Source of the DNA: JAULUH01 sp032111745
Lineage (GTDB): Bacteria > Chloroflexota > Anaerolineae > JAAEKA01
DNA length: 14,359 nucleotides
NCBI GenBank assembly: GCA_032111745.1
Contig: JAULUH010000153.1
Location: 1-14,359 of the forward strand
Direction: 5' to 3'
Positions 5,708 to 11,646 of this stretch are shown piece by piece. The notes below the pieces were generated by a model that worked only from the letters and a program-made list of their open reading frames with translations, ran no database searches and was not told the DNA's origin. A program made the translations under genes and the position numbers. Position 1 is the stretch's first letter. Each line of letters starts with the position of its first letter.

Positions 5708-8700
5708 ATGCTTGTTCTTCATGGCACCTGGCTTCCCTCTTCGCACCATCCACTGGTAGAAGGCAACTTCACCATTTGGGGCGAGGCCTCAGCAGGCCCG
5801 CCGCCCGCCAGGCGCCGCGGCAGGCGGCCTAAGGTCAGCCCACACCCCTTTGCCGCCGATCCCGAAGCCCTCGACCAGGCGCTGCACAGCCTCCCTGCCG
5901 GAGCCGCGCCAGGCTCACCATCGGCGCTGCTCGTGGCCCTGCCTGGCCGCGGCAGCCAGCCCCTGCCATCGCCGGAGCTGCTGATGGAGGCTGACGAGGA
6001 GGCCGGCGCCCAGCTGAGCCTGGCGACCTGGCAAGTGACCGGCTACCTGGCGCCGCCTGGGCAGGCGCTGCACTGGCTGGCAGGCTTGCCGGAGCGCGAC
6101 CGCCTGCCGCCGCACCTGGCCCTGGGCGCGGACCTGCAATTCTGGCGGCTGGCCGCGCGGTTTCAGCTCAGCCTGCTGGCCCGGCAGCGCTTCGTGCCCG
6201 CCCTGCTGGCGGCGGAAAAGCCCGCGGCTGGTGGCGAAGGAACTGGTGCGCGCGGCAAGCCGCGCCGTGCGGCTTGGCGCGCCGTGTGGCAGCCCTGGCT
6301 GGACGACCCCGCAGACCGCGCGCGGCTGGAACAGCTGGCGGCCGCCATGCCGCCCATCTGCCGCGCCGTGCGCCTGGCCGATGACACAGCCGCGCTGCCC
6401 GGCCCGGCCAGCCTGCTGGCCAGCTTCCTGCATGTCGTCACCGATGCCTGCGTGCGCCAGTGGGCCGCGCCGGCGAGCAAACGCGCCGGTGCACCCATGC
6501 GGCCTGAGCTCCGCTGGCGCAATGCGCTGCTGCGTGACGACCCTGCGTTCGACGGTCCACCGTCGGAGCTGGCGCCCGTCCAGAGGCAAGTGAACGAGTG
6601 GCTCTCACAGCTCCAGGCCGAGGCCGGCGCCGCGTTTCGCCTGTGCTTCCGGCTGGAGGCGCCCGCAGCAGCCATCGCCCGCCGCGATGCCCGCGCCTGG
6701 GCTCTGCGCTTCCTGCTGCAAGCCACCGACGACCCCAGCCTCCTGGTGCCCGCCGAACAGGTCTGGCGGGCGCGTGGCCAGACGCTGCGCACCCTGGACC
6801 GCCGCTTCGACCAGCCGCAGGAGCGCATGCTGGCCGGGCTGGGCCGGGCCTCGCGGCTGTTTGCGCCCATCGAGGAGAGCCTGCACGCCGCCCGGCCGGA
6901 GGCTGCCGCGCTGACCACCGACGATGCCTACACCTTTCTGCGCGAGACGTCGCTGCTATTGGAGGAGAGCGGCTTCGGGGTGCTGGTGCCCCAGTGGTGG
7001 GGTCGCCGCGGGGCCGCCAACCGGCTGGGCGCCCGGCTGAAGCTGCGCGGCACGCCCAGGCAGGCCCCGGCCGGCGGGGTGGGCGGCATGACCTTCGAGC
7101 GCATCGTGGCCGTGGACTGGGAGCTGGCCCTGGGCGACGAGACCCTGACCGTCCAGGAGCTGGAACGGCTGGCCAGGCTCAAGATGCCGCTGGTGCAGAT
7201 TCGCGGCCAGTGGGCCGTGCTCGATCCGGAGCAGATCGAAGCCGCCATCAAATTCTGGGAGACGCAACAGAAGACCGCAGGCGAGATGTCGCTGCCGGAG
7301 GCGCTGCGCATGCTGCTGGCTCAGCAGGAGCAGATCGCCGGGGTAGACGTGGCCGGGGTCAGCGCCGATGGCTGGCTGGCCGACCTGGTGGAGGGACTGC
7401 GTGCCTCAACTGGCCAGATGGCCGTGCTGGCGCAGCCGGCGGCCTTCAGCGGCCAGCTGCGGCCCTACCAGCAGCGGGGGTTCTCCTGGCTGGCCTTCCT
7501 GCGCCGCTGGGGCTTCGGTGCCTGCCTGGCGGACGACATGGGCCTGGGCAAGACGCCCATGACCATCGCCTATCTGTTGGATGCGCGCGCGGCCGGCGCC
7601 ACCGCAGCCCGTCGCGCCAACCCGGCCCTGGTCATTTGCCCCACCTCGGTCGTCGGCAACTGGCAGCGCGAGATCAACCGTTTTGCGCCCTCGCTGCAGG
7701 TCATGGTGCACCACGGCGGCGAGCGGCGCCGCGGGGAGGACTTCGCCGAGGCCGCGCGGCAGCACGACGTGGTCATCAGCAGTTACGCCCTGGCTCGCCG
7801 TGACGCCGGCCTGTTGCTGGGCATCGACTGGAACGAGGTGATCCTGGACGAGGCGCAGAACATCAAGAACCCGGCCGCCAAGCAGACGCAGACCATCCGC
7901 AAGCTGCCAGCCGAATTCCGCATCGCCCTCACCGGCACGCCCGTGGAGAACCGGCTGAGCGAGCTGTGGTCGATCATGCACTTCCTCAACCCTGGCTACC
8001 TGGGATCGCAGCGCGATTTTCAGGAGCGCTTCGCCAGGCCCATCGAGAAGGCTGGCGACGAGGATGCAGCCCGGCAGCTGCGCTCGCTCACCCAGCCCTT
8101 CATCCTGCGCCGCGTCAAGACCGACCCAACCATCATCCAGGACCTGCCCGACAAGCTGGAGATGACCACCTACTGCACGCTGACATCCGAGCAGGCCACG
8201 CTGTACCAGGCCGTGGTCGAGGATTCGCTGCGGCAGGTGGAGGAGAGCGAGGGGATCGAACGCCGCGGCCTCGTGTTGTCGACCCTGCTCAAGCTGAAGC
8301 AGGTATGCAATCACCCGGCGCAATTCCTGGCCGACGGCAGCCCGGCCGTGCAGCCCGGCGCCGAAGGACCAGAGCACCGCTCCGGCAAGCTGGCGCGCTT
8401 GAATGAGATGCTGGAGGAGGCGCTGGCCGAGGGCGACCGGGCACTGATCTTCACCCAGTTCGCCGAGATGGGCGCGCTGCTCAAGCGCCAGCTGCAGGAG
8501 GCCTTTAGCCAGGAGGCACTCTTCTTGCACGGCGGCACACCCTTGAAGAAGCGCGACGAGATGGTCGCCCGCTTCCAGAGCCGCCGCGGCCCGGCGCTGT
8601 TCATCCTCTCCCTCAAGGCCGGCGGCACCGGCCTCAACCTGACCGCGGCCAACTACGTCTTCCACTTCGACCGCTGGTGGAACCCGGCCGTGGAGAACCA

Positions 8701-8917
8701 GGCCACCGACCGCGCCTTTCGCATCGGCCAGACGCGCAACGTCCAGGTGCACAAGCTGGTGTGCGCCGGCACGCTGGAAGAGGCCATCGACGACCTGATC
8801 GAGCGCAAGAAAGCCCTGGCCGAGGCCGTGGTGGGCGCCGGCGAGGGATGGTTGACGGAGCTGTCGACTGAGGACCTGCGCCAGCTCCTGACGCTGCGCA
8901 AGGACGCGTTGGGGTGA
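5708..8917 (+). CDS. SNF2-family DEAD/DEAH helicase (ATP-dependent translocase)
   Basis: A 1069-residue SWI2/SNF2 ATPase expected to move on double-stranded DNA and remodel bound proteins. The start MLVLHGTWLP is typical of the bacterial subfamily, supporting ATG 5708. The long N-terminal part includes the SNF2-associated region (about 465-520, ending QIRGQWAVLDPEQIEAAI). The motor shows motif I DDMGLGKT (609-616), motif II DEAQ (714-717), motif III LTGTPVEN (741-748), FTQF (915-918), then LSLKAGGTGLNLT and motif VI QATDRAFRIGQ (998-1008), all intact. The length is normal for the group. It is followed, 62 bases later, by a SWIM zinc-finger gene, a recurrent pairing. Role in repair, transcription recycling or defence is unresolved; the family call is firm. 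Confidence 0.95.
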   Translation: MLVLHGTWLPSSHHPLVEGNFTIWGEASAGPPPARRRGRRPKVSPHPFAADPEALDQALHSLPAGAAPGSPSALLVALPGRGSQPLPSPELLMEADEEAGAQLSLATWQVTGYLAPPGQALHWLAGLPERDRLPPHLALGADLQFWRLAARFQLSLLARQRFVPALLAAEKPAAGGEGTGARGKPRRAAWRAVWQPWLDDPADRARLEQLAAAMPPICRAVRLADDTAALPGPASLLASFLHVVTDACVRQWAAPASKRAGAPMRPELRWRNALLRDDPAFDGPPSELAPVQRQVNEWLSQLQAEAGAAFRLCFRLEAPAAAIARRDARAWALRFLLQATDDPSLLVPAEQVWRARGQTLRTLDRRFDQPQERMLAGLGRASRLFAPIEESLHAARPEAAALTTDDAYTFLRETSLLLEESGFGVLVPQWWGRRGAANRLGARLKLRGTPRQAPAGGVGGMTFERIVAVDWELALGDETLTVQELERLARLKMPLVQIRGQWAVLDPEQIEAAIKFWETQQKTAGEMSLPEALRMLLAQQEQIAGVDVAGVSADGWLADLVEGLRASTGQMAVLAQPAAFSGQLRPYQQRGFSWLAFLRRWGFGACLADDMGLGKTPMTIAYLLDARAAGATAARRANPALVICPTSVVGNWQREINRFAPSLQVMVHHGGERRRGEDFAEAARQHDVVISSYALARRDAGLLLGIDWNEVILDEAQNIKNPAAKQTQTIRKLPAEFRIALTGTPVENRLSELWSIMHFLNPGYLGSQRDFQERFARPIEKAGDEDAARQLRSLTQPFILRRVKTDPTIIQDLPDKLEMTTYCTLTSEQATLYQAVVEDSLRQVEESEGIERRGLVLSTLLKLKQVCNHPAQFLADGSPAVQPGAEGPEHRSGKLARLNEMLEEALAEGDRALIFTQFAEMGALLKRQLQEAFSQEALFLHGGTPLKKRDEMVARFQSRRGPALFILSLKAGGTGLNLTAANYVFHFDRWWNPAVENQATDRAFRIGQTRNVQVHKLVCAGTLEEAIDDLIERKKALAEAVVGAGEGWLTELSTEDLRQLLTLRKDALG

Positions 8918-8924
8918 GGCCGAT

Positions 8925-8952
8925 GGAACCAGGGCGTAGAGGCCCTGGTTCC
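8925..8952 (+). other. Perfect 11-bp hairpin between SNF2 and SWIM genes
   Basis: GGAACCAGGGC (8925-8935), loop GTAGAG, GCCCTGGTTCC (8942-8952): an uninterrupted 11-pair stem with a six-base loop, beginning eight bases after the SNF2 stop. No T tract follows, so it is not a classic terminator. It may stabilise the upstream mRNA end, cause partial termination, or set the ratio of the two proteins. Confidence 0.65.
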
Positions 8953-8979
8953 TCGCCAGAGTAAGGAGGCGCACCGTTC

Positions 8980-9903
8980 ATGCCCCGTAGAGGCTACTAC
9001 GACGAGTGGTATCCCAAGCCCAGCAAGCCGCGGCCGGCTGATGGCATCAAGGCCAAAAGCCAGCGCGGCAAGATCGGCGAGAGCTGGTGGGCCGGCAAGT
9101 GGATCAAGGCCCTGGAGCCGCTGCTGGATGCCGGCCGGCTCAGCCGCGGCCGGAGCTATGCGCGCGGCGGCCAGGTACTCAACCTGGACATCGGTCCTGG
9201 CGCCGTCACCTCGCGCGTGCAGGGCTCGCGGGCCACACCATACAAGGTGCAGATCGCCGTCAAGACCCTCTCCGCCGCCGACTGGTCGAAGGTGGTCGAT
9301 GCGCTGGCCGAGCAGGCGATCTTTGCCGCCAAGCTGCTGGCCGGCGAGATGCCCAGGGATGTGGAAACCGCCTTCCAGGCCGCGCACGTCAGCCTGTTCC
9401 CCACCCAGCGCGACGACCTGCACACGGACTGTTCCTGCCCCGACTACGCCAACCCGTGCAAACACGTGGCCGCGGTCTACTACCTGCTGGGCGAGCGCTT
9501 CGACGAAGACCCGTTCCTGATCTTTCACCTGCGCGGCAAGGACAAAGAGCAGTTGCTGGCCGAGCTGCGCCAGCGCCGCGCCGCTGGGGACGTGGCCTTG
9601 GCCGAGGAGTCGCCGGCTTACGCGGTCACGCCCGCGGCGGCTGAGGAAGCGTTCGAGCCGCTGGAGGCGTGCCTGGATCGGTTCTGGGAGCTGGGCGATG
9701 GGCTGGAGACGTTTCAAGCGCCCATCATGCGGCCGGCCGTGGAGGCGGGACTGCTGAAACGCCTGGGCAAGCCGCCGTTCGAGCGCAAGCCGGGCGAGAT
9801 AGGCGACGCGCTGGCAGCAGCCTACGCCGCAACGACAGCCCACACCCTGCGCCTGGCTCTGGGGGATGAGGCTGCCCCAATGGCAGGGGATGAAGACAGA
9901 TAA
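8980..9903 (+). CDS. SWIM zinc-finger protein, partner of the SNF2 helicase
   Basis: A 307-residue protein with a SWIM zinc finger, C-x-C-x6-C-x-H: Cys151, Cys153, Cys160 and His162 in DCSCPDYANPCKHVAAVYYL. SWIM fingers bind DNA or proteins. The N-terminal part (RGYYDEW at 4-10, ESWWAGKWIKALE at 34-46, GRSYARGGQV at 57-66) matches the bacterial SWIM proteins encoded beside SNF2 helicases. The segment after the finger (FDEDPFLIFHLRGK, about 174-187) is also characteristic; the C-terminal 100 residues are less conserved. ATG 8980 has a perfect AGGAGG (8964-8969) ten bases upstream. It is probably an accessory or targeting subunit of the helicase, inferred from co-occurrence and the shared operon. 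Confidence 0.9.
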   Translation: MPRRGYYDEWYPKPSKPRPADGIKAKSQRGKIGESWWAGKWIKALEPLLDAGRLSRGRSYARGGQVLNLDIGPGAVTSRVQGSRATPYKVQIAVKTLSAADWSKVVDALAEQAIFAAKLLAGEMPRDVETAFQAAHVSLFPTQRDDLHTDCSCPDYANPCKHVAAVYYLLGERFDEDPFLIFHLRGKDKEQLLAELRQRRAAGDVALAEESPAYAVTPAAAEEAFEPLEACLDRFWELGDGLETFQAPIMRPAVEAGLLKRLGKPPFERKPGEIGDALAAAYAATTAHTLRLALGDEAAPMAGDEDR

Positions 9904-9932
9904 CCGAGTCGGGTGAGCAAGTGCCCTCCCGC

Positions 9933-10355
9933 TCAGGGCTGAGATGAGGTGCGCAAGTCGACTTCGAAGAATCTTACCACGATTTGCGGCACATCGAGGA
10001 AATGCCGGTCCATCGTTAGCAGCTCGGCACCATGCTCCATCGCCGAGGCGGCGATCCATAGATCATTCGTGGGAATAGGCCGTCCTGCAGTTCGCAGATA
10101 GGCGTAGATACGCGCATATCGCTCCGCAGTGTCCTCGGTGATCAGTACAATGCCCACACGCGGACTGCGCTGAAACTCAGTTAGCTCGCGCCGGTTCTCC
10201 AGGCGACGACCACCGACCTCGAAACCGGCCAACAACTCGCCCAGCGCGATACTTGGCACCAAGATAGAGGGCGCTTGCCGGACAGCATCGATCGCCTCTT
10301 GATGTCCTCGCTTAAACGCCGCATAGCCCGACGTATCAAGCATCAAAATGCTCAT
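9933..10355 (-). CDS. vapC: VapC-like PIN-domain ribonuclease toxin
   Basis: A 140-residue VapC/FitB-type PIN toxin with the full acidic set: Asp7 (MLDTSG), Glu40 (IALGELLAGF), Asp98 (PTNDLWIAASA) and Asp116 (LLTMDRHF). It should cleave RNA and stop growth unless neutralised by the partner. ATG 10355 is preferred: it overlaps the antitoxin stop as ATGA, and GAGGA lies nine bases upstream. ATG 10361 is an alternative with the same GAGGA only three bases away. The gene ends 29 bases from the convergent SWIM gene, with only a weak GCCCT/AGGGC hairpin (9923-9939) between them. Its base composition is less GC-rich than the SNF2 and SWIM genes. Confidence 0.88.
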   Translation of the reverse strand: MSILMLDTSGYAAFKRGHQEAIDAVRQAPSILVPSIALGELLAGFEVGGRRLENRRELTEFQRSPRVGIVLITEDTAERYARIYAYLRTAGRPIPTNDLWIAASAMEHGAELLTMDRHFLDVPQIVVRFFEVDLRTSSQP

Positions 10356-10615
10356 ACCCATAGGTCCTCGTCGATAGTCCGCTGGGCAGCCAACTGGCGC
10401 TCGAATTCCGTGAGATCTGCCTCTGTCCAAGTGCCAGCCAAATGATCAAGGTCGTGATACTGGATGGGTGTGTGCTGGTTTCTATTGTCAATGCCCAGCG
10501 CGGTGCGCAGGACAGACAAGACGTATCGGTTGATGCTTAAGCCACGACGATCAGCTTCAGCTTTCAAATCATGATGCAGTTTGCTATCGACTCCGCGAAT
10601 GGTCAATTGTTTCAT
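10352..10615 (-). CDS. vapB: VapB/FitA-like ribbon-helix-helix antitoxin
   Basis: An 87-residue antitoxin. The N-terminal MKQLTIRGVDSKLHHDLK and the following GLSINRYVLSVL (25-36) form a ribbon-helix-helix fold that binds operator DNA as dimers. The C-terminal DLDHLAGTW...FERQL...IDEDLW is the usual toxin-binding tail. ATG 10615 was chosen over a start at 10645 because the fold begins there and GGAG lies eight bases upstream. It is first in the operon, with a strong promoter and palindromes at 10638-10675, so it probably represses its own transcription. Confidence 0.87.
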   Translation of the reverse strand: MKQLTIRGVDSKLHHDLKAEADRRGLSINRYVLSVLRTALGIDNRNQHTPIQYHDLDHLAGTWTEADLTEFERQLAAQRTIDEDLWV

Positions 10616-10637
10616 GGTCTCAACTCCAAGTGCCACA

Positions 10638-10647
10638 GAATGCATTC
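10638..10647. promoter_or_regulatory. GAATGCATTC palindrome in the vapB leader
   Basis: A perfect 10-bp palindrome between the -10 box and vapB. It shares the ATGCAT core with the larger palindrome at 10664-10675, and the two centres are 27 bases apart, as expected of paired operator half-sites for a ribbon-helix-helix repressor. Binding is inferred. Confidence 0.45.
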
Positions 10648-10656
10648 ACCAATGAC

Positions 10657-10685
10657 ATTATAGTGCATGCATGCATCGAAGTCAA
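10657..10685 (-). promoter_or_regulatory. Promoter of vapBC
   Basis: On the - strand: -35 TTGACT (10685-10680), spacer of exactly 17 bases, perfect -10 TATAAT (10662-10657). Transcription would begin near 10650, giving a leader of about 35 bases. The spacer contains the palindrome TGCATGCATGCA. Confidence 0.75.
10664..10675. promoter_or_regulatory. TGCATGCATGCA palindrome inside the vapBC promoter spacer
   Basis: A perfect 12-bp palindrome lying between the -35 and -10 boxes, ideally placed for a repressor to block RNA polymerase. The likeliest binder is the VapB antitoxin (with VapC), by analogy with FitAB and VapBC autoregulation. Confidence 0.55.
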
Positions 10686-10760
10686 GATGTGCTACGCGGT
10701 TCGGGAGTGTCATCACACCTGCCACCGCGCCCGGTACTGGATTGCCTCCGCCAGAGCCTG

Positions 10761-10840
10761 CCCTGAGCCAGCGAAGGGTGCGCCGTCTCGATCCGCTGTG
10801 CGAAGCCTCCTTGCGAAGCACCCTGAGCCGCAGCGAAGGG
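10761..10840. repeat. Two REP-like CCCTGAGC...GCGAAGGG palindromic units
   Basis: CCCTGAGCCAGCGAAGGG (10761-10778) and CCCTGAGCCGCAGCGAAGGG (10821-10840) are near-identical imperfect palindromes in the 366-base gene-free gap 10616-10981. They resemble the CCTGAGC-x-GAAGGG dispersed repeats seen in Chloroflexota and other genomes. The gap also holds the vapBC promoter and a CCTGCC/GGCAGG hairpin (10879-10898); I see no convincing gene in it. Confidence 0.55.
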
Positions 10841-10939
10841 CGTAAGGGACCGCGCCGGCCAGATCGGCGACCCGTGCACCTGCCGTCGCGCGGGCAGGCG
10901 TGGTGCGGGCCAGCTTGCCCACTCCGAGGTGCTTCGCAA
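10811..10939. repeat. 12-bp inverted repeat bounding a ~129-bp segment
   Basis: TTGCGAAGCACC (10811-10822) and GGTGCTTCGCAA (10928-10939) are perfect inverted copies enclosing 105 bases, including one REP-like unit. The segment ends 42 bases from the point where the kinase paralogue is truncated. It could be a small non-autonomous element or a folded intergenic repeat; no flanking target duplication was found. Confidence 0.4.
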
Positions 10940-10981
10940 AGCGTGCGGTGATACGCCCTTGCGCTCATGGTCAACTGGCGC

Positions 10982-11371
10982 ATCGCCGAAGTAGCGCCGC
11001 TCGACGCACGGCTCCAGGTTGGCGAGCACCCCGAACCCGGCGCCGAAGAGCACCACCGGCTGGCCCGACTGGCCGATGTTCCTGGCCATGCGCAGCCAGG
11101 TCTCGAAAAAGTCCCGGTAGTGGTTGGCCGGCGTGTCGAACTCCGGCCGCCACAGGATATCCGAGTCCAGCAGGATCGCTTCCGGCAGCTGGCCCAGCAG
11201 GGCCTGGCAGACTGCGGACTTACCGCTGCCGCTGGCGCCCGACACCAGGAGCAGGGGCAGCTGGAGGAAGGGGTGCCGGAAGCCGCACTCGGGGCAGATC
11301 GCGGCCGGGCCGGCGGGGTCGATGGCCTTGTCCACGCGATAGAGGCCGCATTGCCAACAGGTGTTCCACAT
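10982..11371 (-). pseudogene. Truncated zinc-ribbon P-loop kinase (copy 2)
   Basis: Paralogue of the kinase at 958-1590. Codons 1-130 align without gaps (both CxxC knuckles, Walker A GASGSGKS, LLDSDILW), up to ERRYFGD. At about 10982 similarity ends abruptly and the frame runs into unrelated, repeat-bearing DNA until a stop at 10682. The missing 80 residues include the putative lid and C-terminal helices, so the protein is probably inactive, although the frame stays open as a 229-residue chimera (238 if started at GTG 11398). ATG 11371 corresponds to the start of the intact copy. It lies 44 bases after the MoaD-like gene, as the last gene of the AOR operon. Confidence 0.78.
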
Positions 11372-11415
11372 CGCCTGTCGCCATGCCTTTCTGCGCACCG
11401 CTCTGCGGTGCCCGG

Positions 11416-11646
11416 TCAGCCGCCCCCCGCAGGCGGGTACAGGCTAAGCCGGTCGCCGTCGGACACGATCGCGGTGTCCAGGTCGACCACGGCGTGGTTG
11501 ACGGTGGCCAGGAAGATCTCGCCGGCCGGGATGCCCCAGGTCCGGACCAGCTCGAGGGCGGCCGTGGGCTGGGCGAGGTAGACCTCGAAATCCGACCGCC
11601 GCTGCGGCTCGTAGAAGTTTAGGTGGCCGCTCAGGTGAACTATCAC
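11416..11646 (-). CDS. MoaD/ThiS-family sulfur carrier, AOR partner
   Basis: A 76-residue ubiquitin-like protein of the MoaD/ThiS type. It has the FLATVNHAVVDLDTAIVSDG centre (45-64), DRLSLYPP (65-72) and a glycine-rich C-terminus (AGGG), where the terminal Gly would be activated as a thiocarboxylate to give sulfur to pterin. Its GTG start overlaps the AOR stop (GTGA), so the two are translationally coupled. MoaD-like genes next to AOR genes are well known, and this one presumably helps make the tungsto- or molybdopterin cofactor for the enzyme. The extra final Gly is slightly unusual. Confidence 0.85.
   Translation of the reverse strand: MIVHLSGHLNFYEPQRRSDFEVYLAQPTAALELVRTWGIPAGEIFLATVNHAVVDLDTAIVSDGDRLSLYPPAGGG

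Noticed and set aside
7406..8974. Open frame of about 520 codons on the - strand
   Set aside because: Antisense to the SNF2 motor domain; no domain, skewed composition. The + strand reading has every helicase motif.
8653..10059. Open frame of about 470 codons on the - strand spanning SNF2, SWIM and vapC
   Set aside because: Crosses three well-supported genes and has no similarity of its own.
10713..10922. Small - strand frame downstream of the truncated kinase, ending in a plausible-looking C-terminus
   Set aside because: Runs through REP-like palindromes, has no ribosome site and matches no family I know; treated as non-coding repeat DNA.
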